This document shows, one piece after another, positions 15,283-24,392 of a stretch of 51,152 nt of DNA. The first letter of the stretch is position 1. Every line of letters begins with the position of its first letter. A program made the position numbers and the translations under genes. Source of the DNA: Solirubrobacteraceae bacterium (lineage in GTDB: Bacteria; Actinomycetota; Thermoleophilia; Solirubrobacterales; Solirubrobacteraceae). The stretch is taken from NCBI GenBank assembly GCA_023230855.1, contig JALNWQ010000022.1, positions 1 to 51,152 of the forward strand. The letters are read 5' to 3'. The notes beneath the pieces are model-generated. The model saw nothing but the letters and a program-made list of their open reading frames with translations, did no database searches and had not been told where the DNA came from.

Positions 15283-15812
15283 TGCGCCGCTGCACCTGGA
15301 AGCCCGACGCGGCGTCGTCGACCGCCCTGTCCTGCACGTTCGCCGATGGCGTCCGCGGCGAGGTGTGGGGCTCGGGCACTCCCGAGGGCACGACGGTCTG
15401 GGGAGGCCAGATCGTCGACGTCCACGCCGAGTATGAGGAGCAGTACCGCTACATCGGCGAGTTCCCGACCCCGCTCGCCGCCCAGCGCGCCGTCGAGGAC
15501 CGCGTCAAGCGCGACCACGCCGCGGCGACGCTGCGGCACCTCCACGTCGTGGACGTCGACCACGTCGACGACGTCCCCGGATCGCGTTACCCGCTCCCGC
15601 GCTGGCTCCTGATCCAGCAGGAGGCCGACACCGGACGCAGCATCGCCCACGCCGCCCGGCTTGACGACAGGCCCGACGTCCTGATGGACCACGCCCGCCG
15701 GACCGTCTGGGACGGCCTGATTCCGACCGAGTTGCAGGACCTCGCCACCGGACGGTGCACGCCGATCGGGCTCCGGTTCGACGCCCCCTACGACACAGCA
15801 GCGGACCGGTGA
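15282..15812 (+). CDS. Hypothetical protein of the ardC operon
   Basis: A 176-residue protein whose ATG shares one base with the ardC stop (TGATG at 15280-15284). N-terminal beta-like region (SCTFADGVRGEVWG, EEQYRYIGEFPT), then a helix (AAQRAVEDRVKRDHAAATLR). No membrane span. Only two N-terminal cysteines and one near the C-terminus. I cannot name a family; its tight coupling with ardC suggests a role in early plasmid establishment. Confidence 0.7.
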   Translation: MRRCTWKPDAASSTALSCTFADGVRGEVWGSGTPEGTTVWGGQIVDVHAEYEEQYRYIGEFPTPLAAQRAVEDRVKRDHAAATLRHLHVVDVDHVDDVPGSRYPLPRWLLIQQEADTGRSIAHAARLDDRPDVLMDHARRTVWDGLIPTELQDLATGRCTPIGLRFDAPYDTAADR

Positions 15813-16264
15813 GCACCACCGACCCCACGGCCGCGCCCCAGGGGGCGCGGCCCGAGCCGCCCGTCGTCGCGCTCGACGCCCTCACGGGGCCGGTCGCGGA
15901 CGAGGCTCGCCAGACCGGCCGGCGGCTGCTGGAGGCCAACGACCGCCACGCGATCATCTTCCAGTCCGGCGGCGGACCCGACAGCCTGATCGACCATGAG
16001 GCGCGTCCGTCCGGCGTCCGATTCGCGGTCCTCGACGATGCGGCCGTGGCCACCGGCCGGGCGTGGCATGCGTACTGGCGGACGAACCTCACCGACCGCG
16101 GCACCTACGCCACCCAAGACCCGGACGCGATGGCCGCGGCCCCGCCGAAGCCGACCCGCACGATCGCCTACGTCGCCGCGGGGACGTGGGAGCAGCTTCG
16201 CGGGTGGCTCGACGCGCCCGATCAGCTAGACCTGTTCGACAACGCGGGCGGGGCGGCGCGATGA
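15809..16264 (+). CDS. Hypothetical protein of the ardC operon
   Basis: A 151-residue protein starting at a GTG that overlaps the previous stop (GTGA at 15809-15812). Acidic and soluble; central block RHAIIFQSGGGPDSLIDHEA and C-terminal WEQLRGWLDAPDQLDLFDN. The C-terminal QLDLF motif resembles the short sliding-clamp-binding peptide QLxLF found at the ends of DNA replication and repair proteins; that is a hint only. Its own stop overlaps the next ATG. Confidence 0.65.
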   Translation: MSTTDPTAAPQGARPEPPVVALDALTGPVADEARQTGRRLLEANDRHAIIFQSGGGPDSLIDHEARPSGVRFAVLDDAAVATGRAWHAYWRTNLTDRGTYATQDPDAMAAAPPKPTRTIAYVAAGTWEQLRGWLDAPDQLDLFDNAGGAAR

Positions 16265-16626
16265 GCGTCGTCCCGCCCCGGGTGGCCGAGAGCGCCGCCG
16301 CATCCAGCTTCCCGCGATCCCATCGGTGCCGCGCCCCGATGCACGGCGCCGGTCGCGCGGGCGCGATGATGGGCACCGTGAGCGCACCACGACAGACCGC
16401 CGAGCGATGGGCCTGGGACGCACTCCACGCCGCCGGCGGCATCGCCGGTCGGGCCGACCTTGCCGCGCGCTGGGGCATCAGCCGCGCACGCGTCGCGGTC
16501 CTCACCGGCCGCGACGACTTCCCCGAACCGGTCGCCACGATCAACGGTCAGCCCGTCTGGCTCACCGCCGAAGCTGACGTCTGGAAAGCCGGCCGACCGA
16601 CCACCGGCCGACCCCCCACCCGCTGA
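16261..16626 (+). CDS. Small excisionase-like helix-turn-helix protein
   Basis: A 121-residue frame from the ATG at 16261, overlapping the previous stop (ATGA). A GTG at 16378 (VSAPRQTAERWAWDALHAAG) may be the real start of the folded part. RADLAARWGISRARVAVLTG followed by DFPEPVATINGQPVW is the pattern of AlpA/excisionase-type winged helices in actinobacterial mobile elements, which read a short DNA site. It may regulate the operon or the relaxase region downstream. Confidence 0.65.
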   Translation: MSVVPPRVAESAAASSFPRSHRCRAPMHGAGRAGAMMGTVSAPRQTAERWAWDALHAAGGIAGRADLAARWGISRARVAVLTGRDDFPEPVATINGQPVWLTAEADVWKAGRPTTGRPPTR

Positions 16627-16733
16627 GAACCTCGACTCTCCCGTTCCGGGAGGGCACGCGCCTGGCGGCGCGGAGATAGAGGAAGAAATCGCACGAGTGG
16701 CGAGAGCGCTGCCCGGGTCCAGAGGGAGTCGTC

Positions 16734-16754
16734 GAACCGCCCGAAGGGCGGTTC
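16734..16754 (+). terminator. Terminator of the ardC operon
   Basis: GAACCGCCC and GGGCGGTTC form a perfect 9-bp stem around a GAA loop, followed by TTCCTCCC. It lies about 110 bases past the stop at 16626 and separates the ardC operon from the relaxase. Confidence 0.75.
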
Positions 16755-16869
16755 TTCCTCCCGTCCATCTCCTTCGTCGACAGACGCACACAGTATGCAC
16801 CTGCGGTGCACTGCTCTATCATCGGTCCGGAGGGGCCCGTGTGGGCCCCCTGACGCCTTCCGAGCTCCC
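16755..16869. other. Candidate oriT / relaxase promoter region
   Basis: Immediately upstream of the relaxase gene there are two inverted repeats: TGCACC-TGC-GGTGCA (16796-16810) and GGGGCCC-GTGT-GGGCCCC (16832-16849). MobF relaxases usually nick at an oriT with an inverted repeat close to their own gene, so this is the best candidate for oriT in the window, though no nic sequence can be recognised by eye. Confidence 0.4.
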
Positions 16870-19800
16870 ATGCTGTCGATCGGTCATGTCCGCGCTGGTA
16901 ACGCGGCTCAGCGCGCCTACCACGAGCGTCAGTTGGCGGAGGGTCGCGACGACTACTACCGGGAGTCGGAGGGGCCGCCCGGGCAGTGGGTCGGGGGCCT
17001 GGCCGACCGGCTCGACGTCGCTGGGGAGGCGACGGTCGAGGAGTTCGGGCGGTTGCTCGACGGTCGGGTGAACGGGCCCGATGCGGAGGCGTTCGATGGT
17101 GCGGACCGGCGGAAGGTGCTGGCGTTCGACATGGCGTTCTCGGCGCCGAAGTCGGTCTCGTTGTTGCGGATCGCGGCTGATGAGTCGACGTCGAGGGTGA
17201 TCGACCGCGCGCACGATCGAGCGGTCCGTGCGGCGTTCGGAACGCTGGAGCGCGAGGCCGCCGACTACAACCAGATGACCGACGGTCGGCGCGGGACCCA
17301 CCGGTCGAGCGACGGTCTGGTCGGGGTGCTCTACCGGCACGAGACGACTCGCAACGCCGACCCGCAGCTGCACAGTCACGTGGTCGCGATGAACGTCGTG
17401 CGGCGCGCCGACGGGTCGTACAGCTCGTTGAACAACCGGCAGCTGTACCGGTTGGCGAAGACCGCCGGCAGCGTCTACCAGGCGGTGCTGCGCGGCGAGC
17501 TGGGCCGCGACCTGGGCCTCGAGTTCGACGTTCCGGTCAACGGGCTCGCCGACGTCAAGGGGTTCGACCGGGAGCTGATCGAGCGGTACTCCACGCGGCG
17601 GGCGGAGCTCGTCGAGGCGCTCCGCGCGAAGGGCTTGGAGGGTGCGGGCCGGTATGCGGCGGAGGCCTCGGCGCTGGAGACCCGGCGGGCGAAGGACATG
17701 CAACTGGACCACGCAGCGTGGCGTGGGGAGATGCGCCAGGCGCTGGAGCGCGACGGACTCGTCCCGGAGCGGGTCGCCGAGCTGGTCGGCGGGCCGGGCG
17801 AGCGGCCGCCGGTCAGGTCGCTCGCCGAGCGGCTCGCCAGCGTCGATCTCGAGGACCTCACGGATCGGCAGGCGCATGTCGACGGTGGCCAGGTCGTGCA
17901 GCGCGGGCTCGACATCGCCGACGGGATCAGCGCCGATGAGGTGCAGGACGCGATCGACCGGATCCTGCGCGATGACCGGATCGCGCAGGTGCAGGACGGT
18001 GCACCGACGGATCTGCGGTCGCAGCGCTTTACGACTCGGCAGCACCTCGAGCTGGAGCAGGAGGTGTCCCGGCTGACGGTCGATCGCTCCTCCGCCGGTG
18101 CCGATCCACGGACGCCGGTCGTGGGTCGCGAGACGGTCGAGGAGCTGCGGGCCGCGCAGGTCTCCCCCATCGCGCTCTCGGTGGCCCAGGAGCACGTCGC
18201 GGAGGAGCTGCTGACGTCGGGGCGCGGGTTCGAGCTGGTCTCGGCCCGCGCCGGTGCGGGGAAGACGACGGTCGCCGGTGTCGTGCGGGAGCGGTTCGAG
18301 GCTGCGGGGTACGACGTGGTGGGCCTGGCGCCGACGCACCAGGCGGTCGCGGAGATGCGCGACTCCGGGATCAAGGAGCTGGAGACGCTTGCGAAGGTCT
18401 CCTATCAGGACGGCCAGTTCTCCAGGATCGTCGGCGGGCTGAGCGAGCGCAGCGTCGTGGTGATCGACGAGGCCGGGATGGCCCAGACCGGGCAGGTCGC
18501 ACCGTTGCTGCGGCGCGCGGCCGAGGTCGGCGCGAAGGTGATCGCGATCGGCGACGATCGGCAGCTGGCTGCGGTCGGCGCCGGCGGCTGGTTCCGACAT
18601 GCCGTCGAGCACGACGGCGCGACGACGCTGCACCTCGGGGAGGTTCACCGGCAGCAGGGGGCCACGCAGGAGGAGGGCCAGGTCGAGCGGTCCCGGCTCG
18701 GGCTGCTGCACGCCGGTGACGCCGGCCCGTGGTTGCGGTGGGCGGAGCGCTCCGGCCGCCTTGGGGTCTGCGAGACCGTCGAGGACGGGTACAGGGAGGT
18801 GCTGGACCGCTACCGCCAGGCGCTCGATGCCAACCCGCGGGTCGACGACGTCGCGGTGCTGGTTCCGACCAACGTGCACCGTCGGCAGCTCAACGAGCTG
18901 CTGCGCCGCGAGCTCGTCGAGCGGCGCCTGCTGGACACCGGTGGGCAGCGCGAGATCGGGGGGCAGCTCGTGACCCCCGGCGATCGGCTGGTGTCCTCCC
19001 GCAACCTTCGCGACGAGCACGGTCGAGAGCTGGTCCGCAACGGCGAGCGGTTCACCGCCGTGGCGGTGAACCGCTCCGGTGTGCGGGCCGTGGCGACGGC
19101 CGGGCATCGTGAGGGGCAGACCGTGCGGTTGCCCGCCGACATGTTCGGTGGGCAGGCACCGGCGATCGAGCACGCCTACGCCCGAACGGTGCACAAGGCG
19201 CAGGGCATCACGACGCAGCGGGTGGTCGTGTTCGCCCCGAGGATCGACGGTCTGTCGTCGAACCTCGCCTACGTCGCGCTGTCGCGCACGAGGGCCCGCA
19301 CGGACCTCGTGACCGTCGGGAACGACCGTCGTGGGGTGCTCGAGCAGCTGCAGCGGCGTCTGCAGGTTCGTGGCGATCATGAGATGGCGTGGTCGCTCGT
19401 GCAGCGCGATCGACTGCGGCCCGGCGGCGGCCCGTCGCTTGAGGACCTCGAGGAGCACCGCGAGGCCCTGATGCACGAGCTCGTCGACGCGGGCACCCAG
19501 GTGCAGCAGCACCAGGCGCGGGAGCGTGCCCGGGCGGAGGCCAACCAGGCGCGGGTCCGCGGCGCGGGTCTGCAGGCCCGGCGTGACCAGCGTGGGACGC
19601 AGCTTGCCGAGGCCCTCCTTGATGTGGCCGAGCACCGTCAGGAGCGCGACGAGGATCTCGTGGCCGGTCGGCGGCCCCGGCTGTCGGGCTACGGACGTGA
19701 CGACGGGGACGCGGCGCTGCGGGCCCTGTTGAACGACGTCGTCGAGCTCGACGAGCAGATCGCCGACAACGCCCGCGGTCCCGTCGAGCGGGGCCCGGCG

Positions 19801-20757
19801 CACCTGCGCGGCGTGGAGCAGGTTCACCGCGACCTCCTTGAGGACCTGGCACACGTCAACGACCTGCTTGCCGGGGAGCAGCAGCTCGGACCGGGGCAGG
19901 CGTTGCAGCTGGACGTGGAGGCCGCGGGGCGTCTCGGCGGTGGCGAGGACCCCCAGGTCGCGCGGTGGCTGCGCGAGCGTTTCACCGCTCACGAGCAGCG
20001 GAACGCGCCCGAGAAGGAACGCGGATCTCGCGAACTCCACGAGCTCGCGCCGGCGTGGCAGCGCGAGCTCGTTCAGCTCGCGCGGGATGCACGCGCGGCA
20101 CGCGAGGCACTCTCGGGGTTCCTCGCCGAGCACCCGTTCGACGTCGAGGAGCTCGCCCGTCGACGCGCTGGTGAGCGGCAGGCCGGCGACGAGGTCGCCA
20201 CGGCCCGCAAGCGGCTGGAGACCGCAGAGGCGCAGCGCCCCACCCGACGTCGCGATCGTCGCGACTGGGCCCGCGGTATCGAGGAGCTGCAACGTCAGGT
20301 CGAGCAGCTCGCCGAGCGTCACCGTGCCGCAGGCGACCAGGTCCGGGCGCTGGAGGACGAAATGCCCGCCGGGAGCGACCCGACGAACGTGCTGGAGCGC
20401 CGCGACGCGCTCCGGACCGCCGCGGATCGGGCCGCCGGCCGCGCCGCCGGGCCCCGACAGGAGGCGCTCAACGCGATCGCGCGCGGCGAGTGGGCCCGCG
20501 CGCAGCACCCGGCCGTGTACCGCGGTCTCGGGGAACGCCCGAAGGACCCCGTGCCCGCCCAACGGTGGGACACGCTCGCAGCCCGGATCACCGACCGGCA
20601 CATCGAGCGCGACGCCGGCGGCGACCCGGACCGGGTCCAGCCGGCCCAACTGCTGCAGCGCGACGTCGAGCGCTACCGGACCGACGTTGACCGTGGCCCG
20701 GACGCGACGGACCGCGGGCGTGGTCGCGGCCCCGACAGCCCCACGCACGACCGGTGA
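16870..20757 (+). CDS. MobF (TrwC/TraA-type) conjugative relaxase-helicase
   Basis: A 1295-residue bifunctional relaxase. It starts MLSIGHVRAGNAAQRAYHER, with candidate catalytic tyrosines at 17 and 29-30. The histidine triad is at about 157, 168 and 170 (HETTRNADPQLHSHVV). The helicase half begins with AQEHVAEELLTSG, has Walker A AGAGKTT (about 461-467) and Walker B VVVIDEAGM, and later HKAQGIT and YVALSRTR helicase motifs. From about residue 850 the protein is charged and coiled-coil. It nicks oriT, stays bound to the 5' end and unwinds the strand for transfer through the VirD4/T4SS channel encoded just downstream on the other strand. The start at 16870 replaces a longer frame from 16795. 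Confidence 0.97.
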   Translation: MLSIGHVRAGNAAQRAYHERQLAEGRDDYYRESEGPPGQWVGGLADRLDVAGEATVEEFGRLLDGRVNGPDAEAFDGADRRKVLAFDMAFSAPKSVSLLRIAADESTSRVIDRAHDRAVRAAFGTLEREAADYNQMTDGRRGTHRSSDGLVGVLYRHETTRNADPQLHSHVVAMNVVRRADGSYSSLNNRQLYRLAKTAGSVYQAVLRGELGRDLGLEFDVPVNGLADVKGFDRELIERYSTRRAELVEALRAKGLEGAGRYAAEASALETRRAKDMQLDHAAWRGEMRQALERDGLVPERVAELVGGPGERPPVRSLAERLASVDLEDLTDRQAHVDGGQVVQRGLDIADGISADEVQDAIDRILRDDRIAQVQDGAPTDLRSQRFTTRQHLELEQEVSRLTVDRSSAGADPRTPVVGRETVEELRAAQVSPIALSVAQEHVAEELLTSGRGFELVSARAGAGKTTVAGVVRERFEAAGYDVVGLAPTHQAVAEMRDSGIKELETLAKVSYQDGQFSRIVGGLSERSVVVIDEAGMAQTGQVAPLLRRAAEVGAKVIAIGDDRQLAAVGAGGWFRHAVEHDGATTLHLGEVHRQQGATQEEGQVERSRLGLLHAGDAGPWLRWAERSGRLGVCETVEDGYREVLDRYRQALDANPRVDDVAVLVPTNVHRRQLNELLRRELVERRLLDTGGQREIGGQLVTPGDRLVSSRNLRDEHGRELVRNGERFTAVAVNRSGVRAVATAGHREGQTVRLPADMFGGQAPAIEHAYARTVHKAQGITTQRVVVFAPRIDGLSSNLAYVALSRTRARTDLVTVGNDRRGVLEQLQRRLQVRGDHEMAWSLVQRDRLRPGGGPSLEDLEEHREALMHELVDAGTQVQQHQARERARAEANQARVRGAGLQARRDQRGTQLAEALLDVAEHRQERDEDLVAGRRPRLSGYGRDDGDAALRALLNDVVELDEQIADNARGPVERGPAHLRGVEQVHRDLLEDLAHVNDLLAGEQQLGPGQALQLDVEAAGRLGGGEDPQVARWLRERFTAHEQRNAPEKERGSRELHELAPAWQRELVQLARDARAAREALSGFLAEHPFDVEELARRRAGERQAGDEVATARKRLETAEAQRPTRRRDRRDWARGIEELQRQVEQLAERHRAAGDQVRALEDEMPAGSDPTNVLERRDALRTAADRAAGRAAGPRQEALNAIARGEWARAQHPAVYRGLGERPKDPVPAQRWDTLAARITDRHIERDAGGDPDRVQPAQLLQRDVERYRTDVDRGPDATDRGRGRGPDSPTHDR

Positions 20758-20814
20758 GCTAGATCGACGGGTGACGATCGTCGTCCTGCGCGACCGCGGA
20801 TCTATGATGGCCGC

Positions 20815-21384
20815 ATGCCCGTTCGATCGTTGCTCGTCCTCGTTGCTTCGGTCATGGCCGGCTTGGTGCTGTCTGCACCGGCGAGCGCCGCGTCATGCGG
20901 GTCGGTGACGACGCCGATCGGGGTCAAGCTCCAGCTCACGACGAGCGGCACGTCGTGCTCCAAGGGCCGGTCGGTGATCCAGGCGTACTACGCAGCCGCC
21001 AGGCGCGGGGCATGCTCCGGATCGGCGTGCACTACCTCCGTTAGTGGGTTCCGGTGCGCAACGAACACCTCGGCGGCCGAGCGGCGGACCGGCATCTCGA
21101 CGACCTGTTCTCGGGGCTCGGCGACCGTGAGGACCAAGACCAAGGCGAAGTCGAGCAGCTGCCGCATGACCGGCCATCTCTCGGACAACATCCGAGCGTT
21201 GCGGCCGCGGGGAGTCTCGTGCGTCACTGCGCGGAAGGTGGTGCGCGGCTACACGTCCGGCCGGCAGCGCTTCAAGGCCGGCGGGCGGCGGTGGACCTGC
21301 ACGTCTCGCCAGACCGGCTACGAGCGTGGTGCCGTGTCGTGCAAGGCGGGATCCCGGCGGGTCACGTTCACGACGCAGTCCTGA
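20815..21384 (+). CDS. Secreted Cys-rich protein with two repeat units
   Basis: A 189-residue protein with a signal peptide (MPVRSLLVLVASVMAGLVLS, cleavage after ASA near residue 26). The mature part has two similar units, each a Cys followed by a helix (CSKGRSVIQAYYAA; CVTARKVVRGYTSG), then a Cys-containing strand pair (GFRCATNT...CSRGSATVRT; WTCTSRQTG...CKAGSRRVTF). Disulfides within each unit are likely. TATGAT ends 6 bases before the ATG, implying a leaderless mRNA. It is isolated between transfer genes. Possibly a surface or inhibitor protein. Confidence 0.75.
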   Translation: MPVRSLLVLVASVMAGLVLSAPASAASCGSVTTPIGVKLQLTTSGTSCSKGRSVIQAYYAAARRGACSGSACTTSVSGFRCATNTSAAERRTGISTTCSRGSATVRTKTKAKSSSCRMTGHLSDNIRALRPRGVSCVTARKVVRGYTSGRQRFKAGGRRWTCTSRQTGYERGAVSCKAGSRRVTFTTQS

Positions 21385-21523
21385 AGTCGCCTCCACCCGA
21401 CGGGCCCACGTCGGATGGAGGGCTGCGCTCCGAACACCGGTTCACGACCGACCGCCGCTGGCCGAGGGCGTCGCCAAGCCGCAGCAGGTCAAACGGGCCG
21501 ACCGAACTCCGTGGTCGACGAGC

Positions 21524-21919
21524 TCATGCGGCCGCCTCGGCTTCGCGCTCGGCGCCCTGTCGGCGGAGGAGCTCGCCGGCGATCCGTTCATCGGTGAGCG
21601 CGGCGAGCGGCTTGGGGCCGTAGTCGATCTCCGCGTCGACGAGCTTCCAGTGGATCTGCGGCTCGCCGGTCTTGGAGTTGATCGACGACTTCGCGGTTTC
21701 GAGGCCGGTGGCGGTGACGTGCTGGCCGCGCACGAGGTGCAGCGCGGCACGGGCCGCGGCGTCGCCCCACTGCTCGACCTCGACCCAGCGTACGGTGTCG
21801 GGCCCGAGCCGTCGCTCCTTCGCGGCGACGCGGACGTTGGTCACCTGCTTGCCGGTGGGGGTCTCGCGCACCACGGGGGTGTCGACGAGCCGGCCGGTGA
21901 TGGTCGTGTTGCTGATCAT
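21524..21919 (-). CDS. ssb: Single-strand DNA-binding protein (transfer-region copy)
   Basis: A 131-residue SSB of the OB-fold type: NTTITGRLVDTPVVRETPTG, VTNVRVAAKERR, WVEVEQWGDAA, LVRGQHVTATGLE. It lacks the long Gly-rich acidic tail of chromosomal SSB. AGGAG lies 8-9 bases upstream of the ATG. It is the last gene of the leftward transfer operon, 30 bases after virD4, and would coat the transferred strand. A second, diverged SSB gene is at 48701-49057. Confidence 0.88.
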   Translation of the reverse strand: MISNTTITGRLVDTPVVRETPTGKQVTNVRVAAKERRLGPDTVRWVEVEQWGDAAARAALHLVRGQHVTATGLETAKSSINSKTGEPQIHWKLVDAEIDYGPKPLAALTDERIAGELLRRQGAEREAEAAA

Positions 21920-21949
21920 GCTCGTTCTCCTGGGATTGATGGTTTGGGG

Positions 21950-23944
21950 TCAGAGGTAGGCGTCGGGGCCACCCGCGTCGGGTGGCGTCCAGTCGTCGGG
22001 GCCGTCGTCGACGGGCCCGGAGGCCTCGATCGCGTCGGGGACGAACAGCGGTCGGTTCTCGCGCGTGGTGGTGCGCCACTGGCGCTCCTGCGCGCTGGGC
22101 TCGACGGGTTCGGTGTCGGAGCGCACCGCGAGGTGGCGGTCGTTGTGACGGGAGCGCCAGGCGACCTCGAACGGCGGCCGGTTGCCGTAGAAGACGAGGC
22201 CGTGGTGGTTGCGCAGCGAGCGGACGGTCTCCTCGTTGACCAGCGGCCGGCGCTGCGTGCTGGTCTGGCGCGAGGTCTGCAGCTGCAGCAGGTAGGGCAG
22301 CCGGGAGGCGTGCTCCTCCACGATCGCGGTGTCCCCGCCGACGGTCTTGACGTACCGCAAGGTCTGCTCGTCCTGCAGACCGGGCCCGAACATCCGCACC
22401 CGCGGTCCGGAGGAGATCGTCTCGGCTTTCTCGCGGCCCCACACGGCGTCGAGCTGGGCCATGTTCTGGCAGGCCAGCACGAGATTGATGCCGAGTCCGC
22501 GGGCGGAGGTGACCCACGTGTCGAGGCTGGAGATGGGTGCGATCGACGGGAACTCGTCGATGACCATGAGGAGCCGCTTGGGTGGTGCGTCGCCGGTCTG
22601 GAACGCGCGGGCGTAGGCGTTGTAAGCCTGCGAGATCGCGCCGACGAACAGGGCCTCGTAGGTGGCCTGTTCGCTGTCGGGGCCGATGACGTAGAGCGTG
22701 CGGTTGGGGCCGGGGCGCTCCCACTCCGACGGTTGGGCCCACAGCCAGTCGGGCGAGAGGACCCCGGGGTCGCCGGGGGCGACGTCGGCGAGGCGGTAAT
22801 CCAGCCAAGCGCGGATGGCGTTGGCGGCGGTCGACCGGATCGCCTCCGGGGTGCGGGGGTCCTTGGCGACCATCCGTTGCCGGATCGCGTTGTAGGCGTG
22901 CGGGGCGTTGAACCGCACGTCGTCGGGCAGCGACCGGTCGGTCTCCATCCGCGCCAGCTGCGTGGTGATGACGTCCATCGCGGTCTCCGGCTCGGCGAGC
23001 CAGTCGGCGACGGTGCGCATCGTCGGGACCGCGGAGTGGGCGGCGGTGAACAACAAGCCGCCGAGGAGCTCGCCGGCGGCCTCGGCGAAGAAGCTCTCGT
23101 TCCCCGACGCCTGGGCGCCCTCGCGGCCGACGCCGGCCATGTGGTCTCCCAGCGCGCGGGCGGCCCGCCACTCGCGGGAGGCGGCCAGCGGGGTCCAGTA
23201 GGCGTTGCGAACGGTGGTCGGGTCGGTGATGCCGGCCGGGTCCAGGACCCGGGTCTCGCCGCCGAGGGCGCGGTAGCCGGCGGTCATCTCGTACACGTCC
23301 GACTTGATCGACGCGACGAGAACCGGGCCGTCCCAGTCCGTGATCGCGGGGGCGATCACGCTCTCGGTCTTGCCCTGCCCCGTCGGGGCGATGACGAGCA
23401 CCGAGTGGCCCTCCTCGACGGCGACGAGCTCGCCCGGGCGGCCTCGTGGGGCCTGCGGTCGGCCGAGCACCACGCGGGCACCGAGGTCCTGCTCGCGGAC
23501 GAGGAGCCCGTCGAGGTCTTGGCGCTTGGCCCACTGGGCACCGTCGAGGTCACGGCGCCGCTGAGCGTCGCGCTCCCCCAGGGCAGTGCGGCTCTCGACG
23601 CGCTCCCAGATCTTCCAGATCGCCCCCCAGTAGAGCCCCGCAGCGATCGCCACGCCGAAGATCGCGCCCCACTTGGTGTGTGGACTGGAGTCGGGGTGCG
23701 GAAGGTGCTGCCAGACCGGCTGGCCGGCGTCGGCCTGGCGCACGATCTCGGCGAGGGCCTCGACCATCGCTCGGGGCCCGAACGGGTGGATCCAGCGGCC
23801 CTCGATGAGCGCCCCGAACTGCACGGTGAGCATTGGCACCAGCCAGATGCCCACGACGAACGTGGCGTAGAGCGTCCACCGGCGCGCGAGGCCCTCGAAG
23901 GAGTCGTCGCGCGGTTGTGCGACGTCGGACGGTCGGACGGTCAT
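21950..23944 (-). CDS. VirD4/TraG-type coupling ATPase
   Basis: A 664-residue type IV coupling protein. The ATG at 23944 (MTVRPSDVAQPRDD) is preferred over a longer frame running back into the lipoprotein. Two membrane helices (about 24-46 and 92-110) anchor it. Walker A is APTGQGKTES (about 186-195), and Walker B LLMVIDEFPS is near residue 458. It recruits the relaxase-DNA complex to the secretion channel and pumps DNA. It follows the lipoprotein gene by 13 bases and precedes ssb. Confidence 0.95.
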   Translation of the reverse strand: MTVRPSDVAQPRDDSFEGLARRWTLYATFVVGIWLVPMLTVQFGALIEGRWIHPFGPRAMVEALAEIVRQADAGQPVWQHLPHPDSSPHTKWGAIFGVAIAAGLYWGAIWKIWERVESRTALGERDAQRRRDLDGAQWAKRQDLDGLLVREQDLGARVVLGRPQAPRGRPGELVAVEEGHSVLVIAPTGQGKTESVIAPAITDWDGPVLVASIKSDVYEMTAGYRALGGETRVLDPAGITDPTTVRNAYWTPLAASREWRAARALGDHMAGVGREGAQASGNESFFAEAAGELLGGLLFTAAHSAVPTMRTVADWLAEPETAMDVITTQLARMETDRSLPDDVRFNAPHAYNAIRQRMVAKDPRTPEAIRSTAANAIRAWLDYRLADVAPGDPGVLSPDWLWAQPSEWERPGPNRTLYVIGPDSEQATYEALFVGAISQAYNAYARAFQTGDAPPKRLLMVIDEFPSIAPISSLDTWVTSARGLGINLVLACQNMAQLDAVWGREKAETISSGPRVRMFGPGLQDEQTLRYVKTVGGDTAIVEEHASRLPYLLQLQTSRQTSTQRRPLVNEETVRSLRNHHGLVFYGNRPPFEVAWRSRHNDRHLAVRSDTEPVEPSAQERQWRTTTRENRPLFVPDAIEASGPVDDGPDDWTPPDAGGPDAYL

Positions 23945-23957
23945 CGGTCGGTGCTCC

Positions 23958-24392
23958 TCATCTGGTGCCGTAAAACCGGACGCGGTAGCCGCGTCCGTTG
24001 TCGCCGTGGTCGCGCAGCAGCCGCTCAAACCACGCTTGGAGGTCGCTCGTCGAGCGGCCCGGGCCGGTGACGGTCAGGACGGTCGTGTGGCCGTCGCGGT
24101 CCAGGCCCGCGATATCGACCGTGATCCCGTCCGCCCGCAGCGGCAGACGGGAAAGCAACGGCCGCTCGGTCATCGCCCGCTCGGCCCGGCGACGCTCGCC
24201 CCGTGGCGGGACCTGCCGCTGGATCGCCTCCGGCGACAGCCGCGGCGCCGCGACCCGCGAGGCCCGCCGCGAGGCGACCGTCGAGGTGCCGGTGATCGTG
24301 GTCGGGTCGGACGGGGTGGTGTCGGTGCTTGCGCACCCGGTGGCCGACAGGCCACCGGCGATCATCAGCAACAGCGCAGCGGCGCGGCTCAT
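23958..24392 (-). CDS. Small lipoprotein of the transfer operon
   Basis: A 144-residue protein starting at ATG 24392 with GGAGG nearby; the frame is open further upstream but the signal sequence starts here. MSRAAALLLMIAGGLSATGC is a lipoprotein signal with Cys20 as the lipidated residue. The rest is a Thr/Pro-rich linker, then a compact C-terminal domain with a VDIAGLDRDGHTTVLTVTG strand pair. It overlaps the preceding gene by 4 bases (ATGA). Likely a VirB7-like or peptidoglycan-facing helper of the channel. Confidence 0.75.
   Translation of the reverse strand: MSRAAALLLMIAGGLSATGCASTDTTPSDPTTITGTSTVASRRASRVAAPRLSPEAIQRQVPPRGERRRAERAMTERPLLSRLPLRADGITVDIAGLDRDGHTTVLTVTGPGRSTSDLQAWFERLLRDHGDNGRGYRVRFYGTR

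Noticed and set aside
16819..20748. A 1309-codon open frame on the minus strand opposite the relaxase
   Set aside because: It is a by-product of GC-rich codons on the other strand; composition is Arg/Pro/Leu-rich with no domain, while the plus strand has all relaxase and helicase motifs.
21430..21443. CGAAC-ACCG-GTTCA as a third SOS box
   Set aside because: The central RNRY pattern and the last base do not fit, and it lies between convergent gene ends rather than before a gene.
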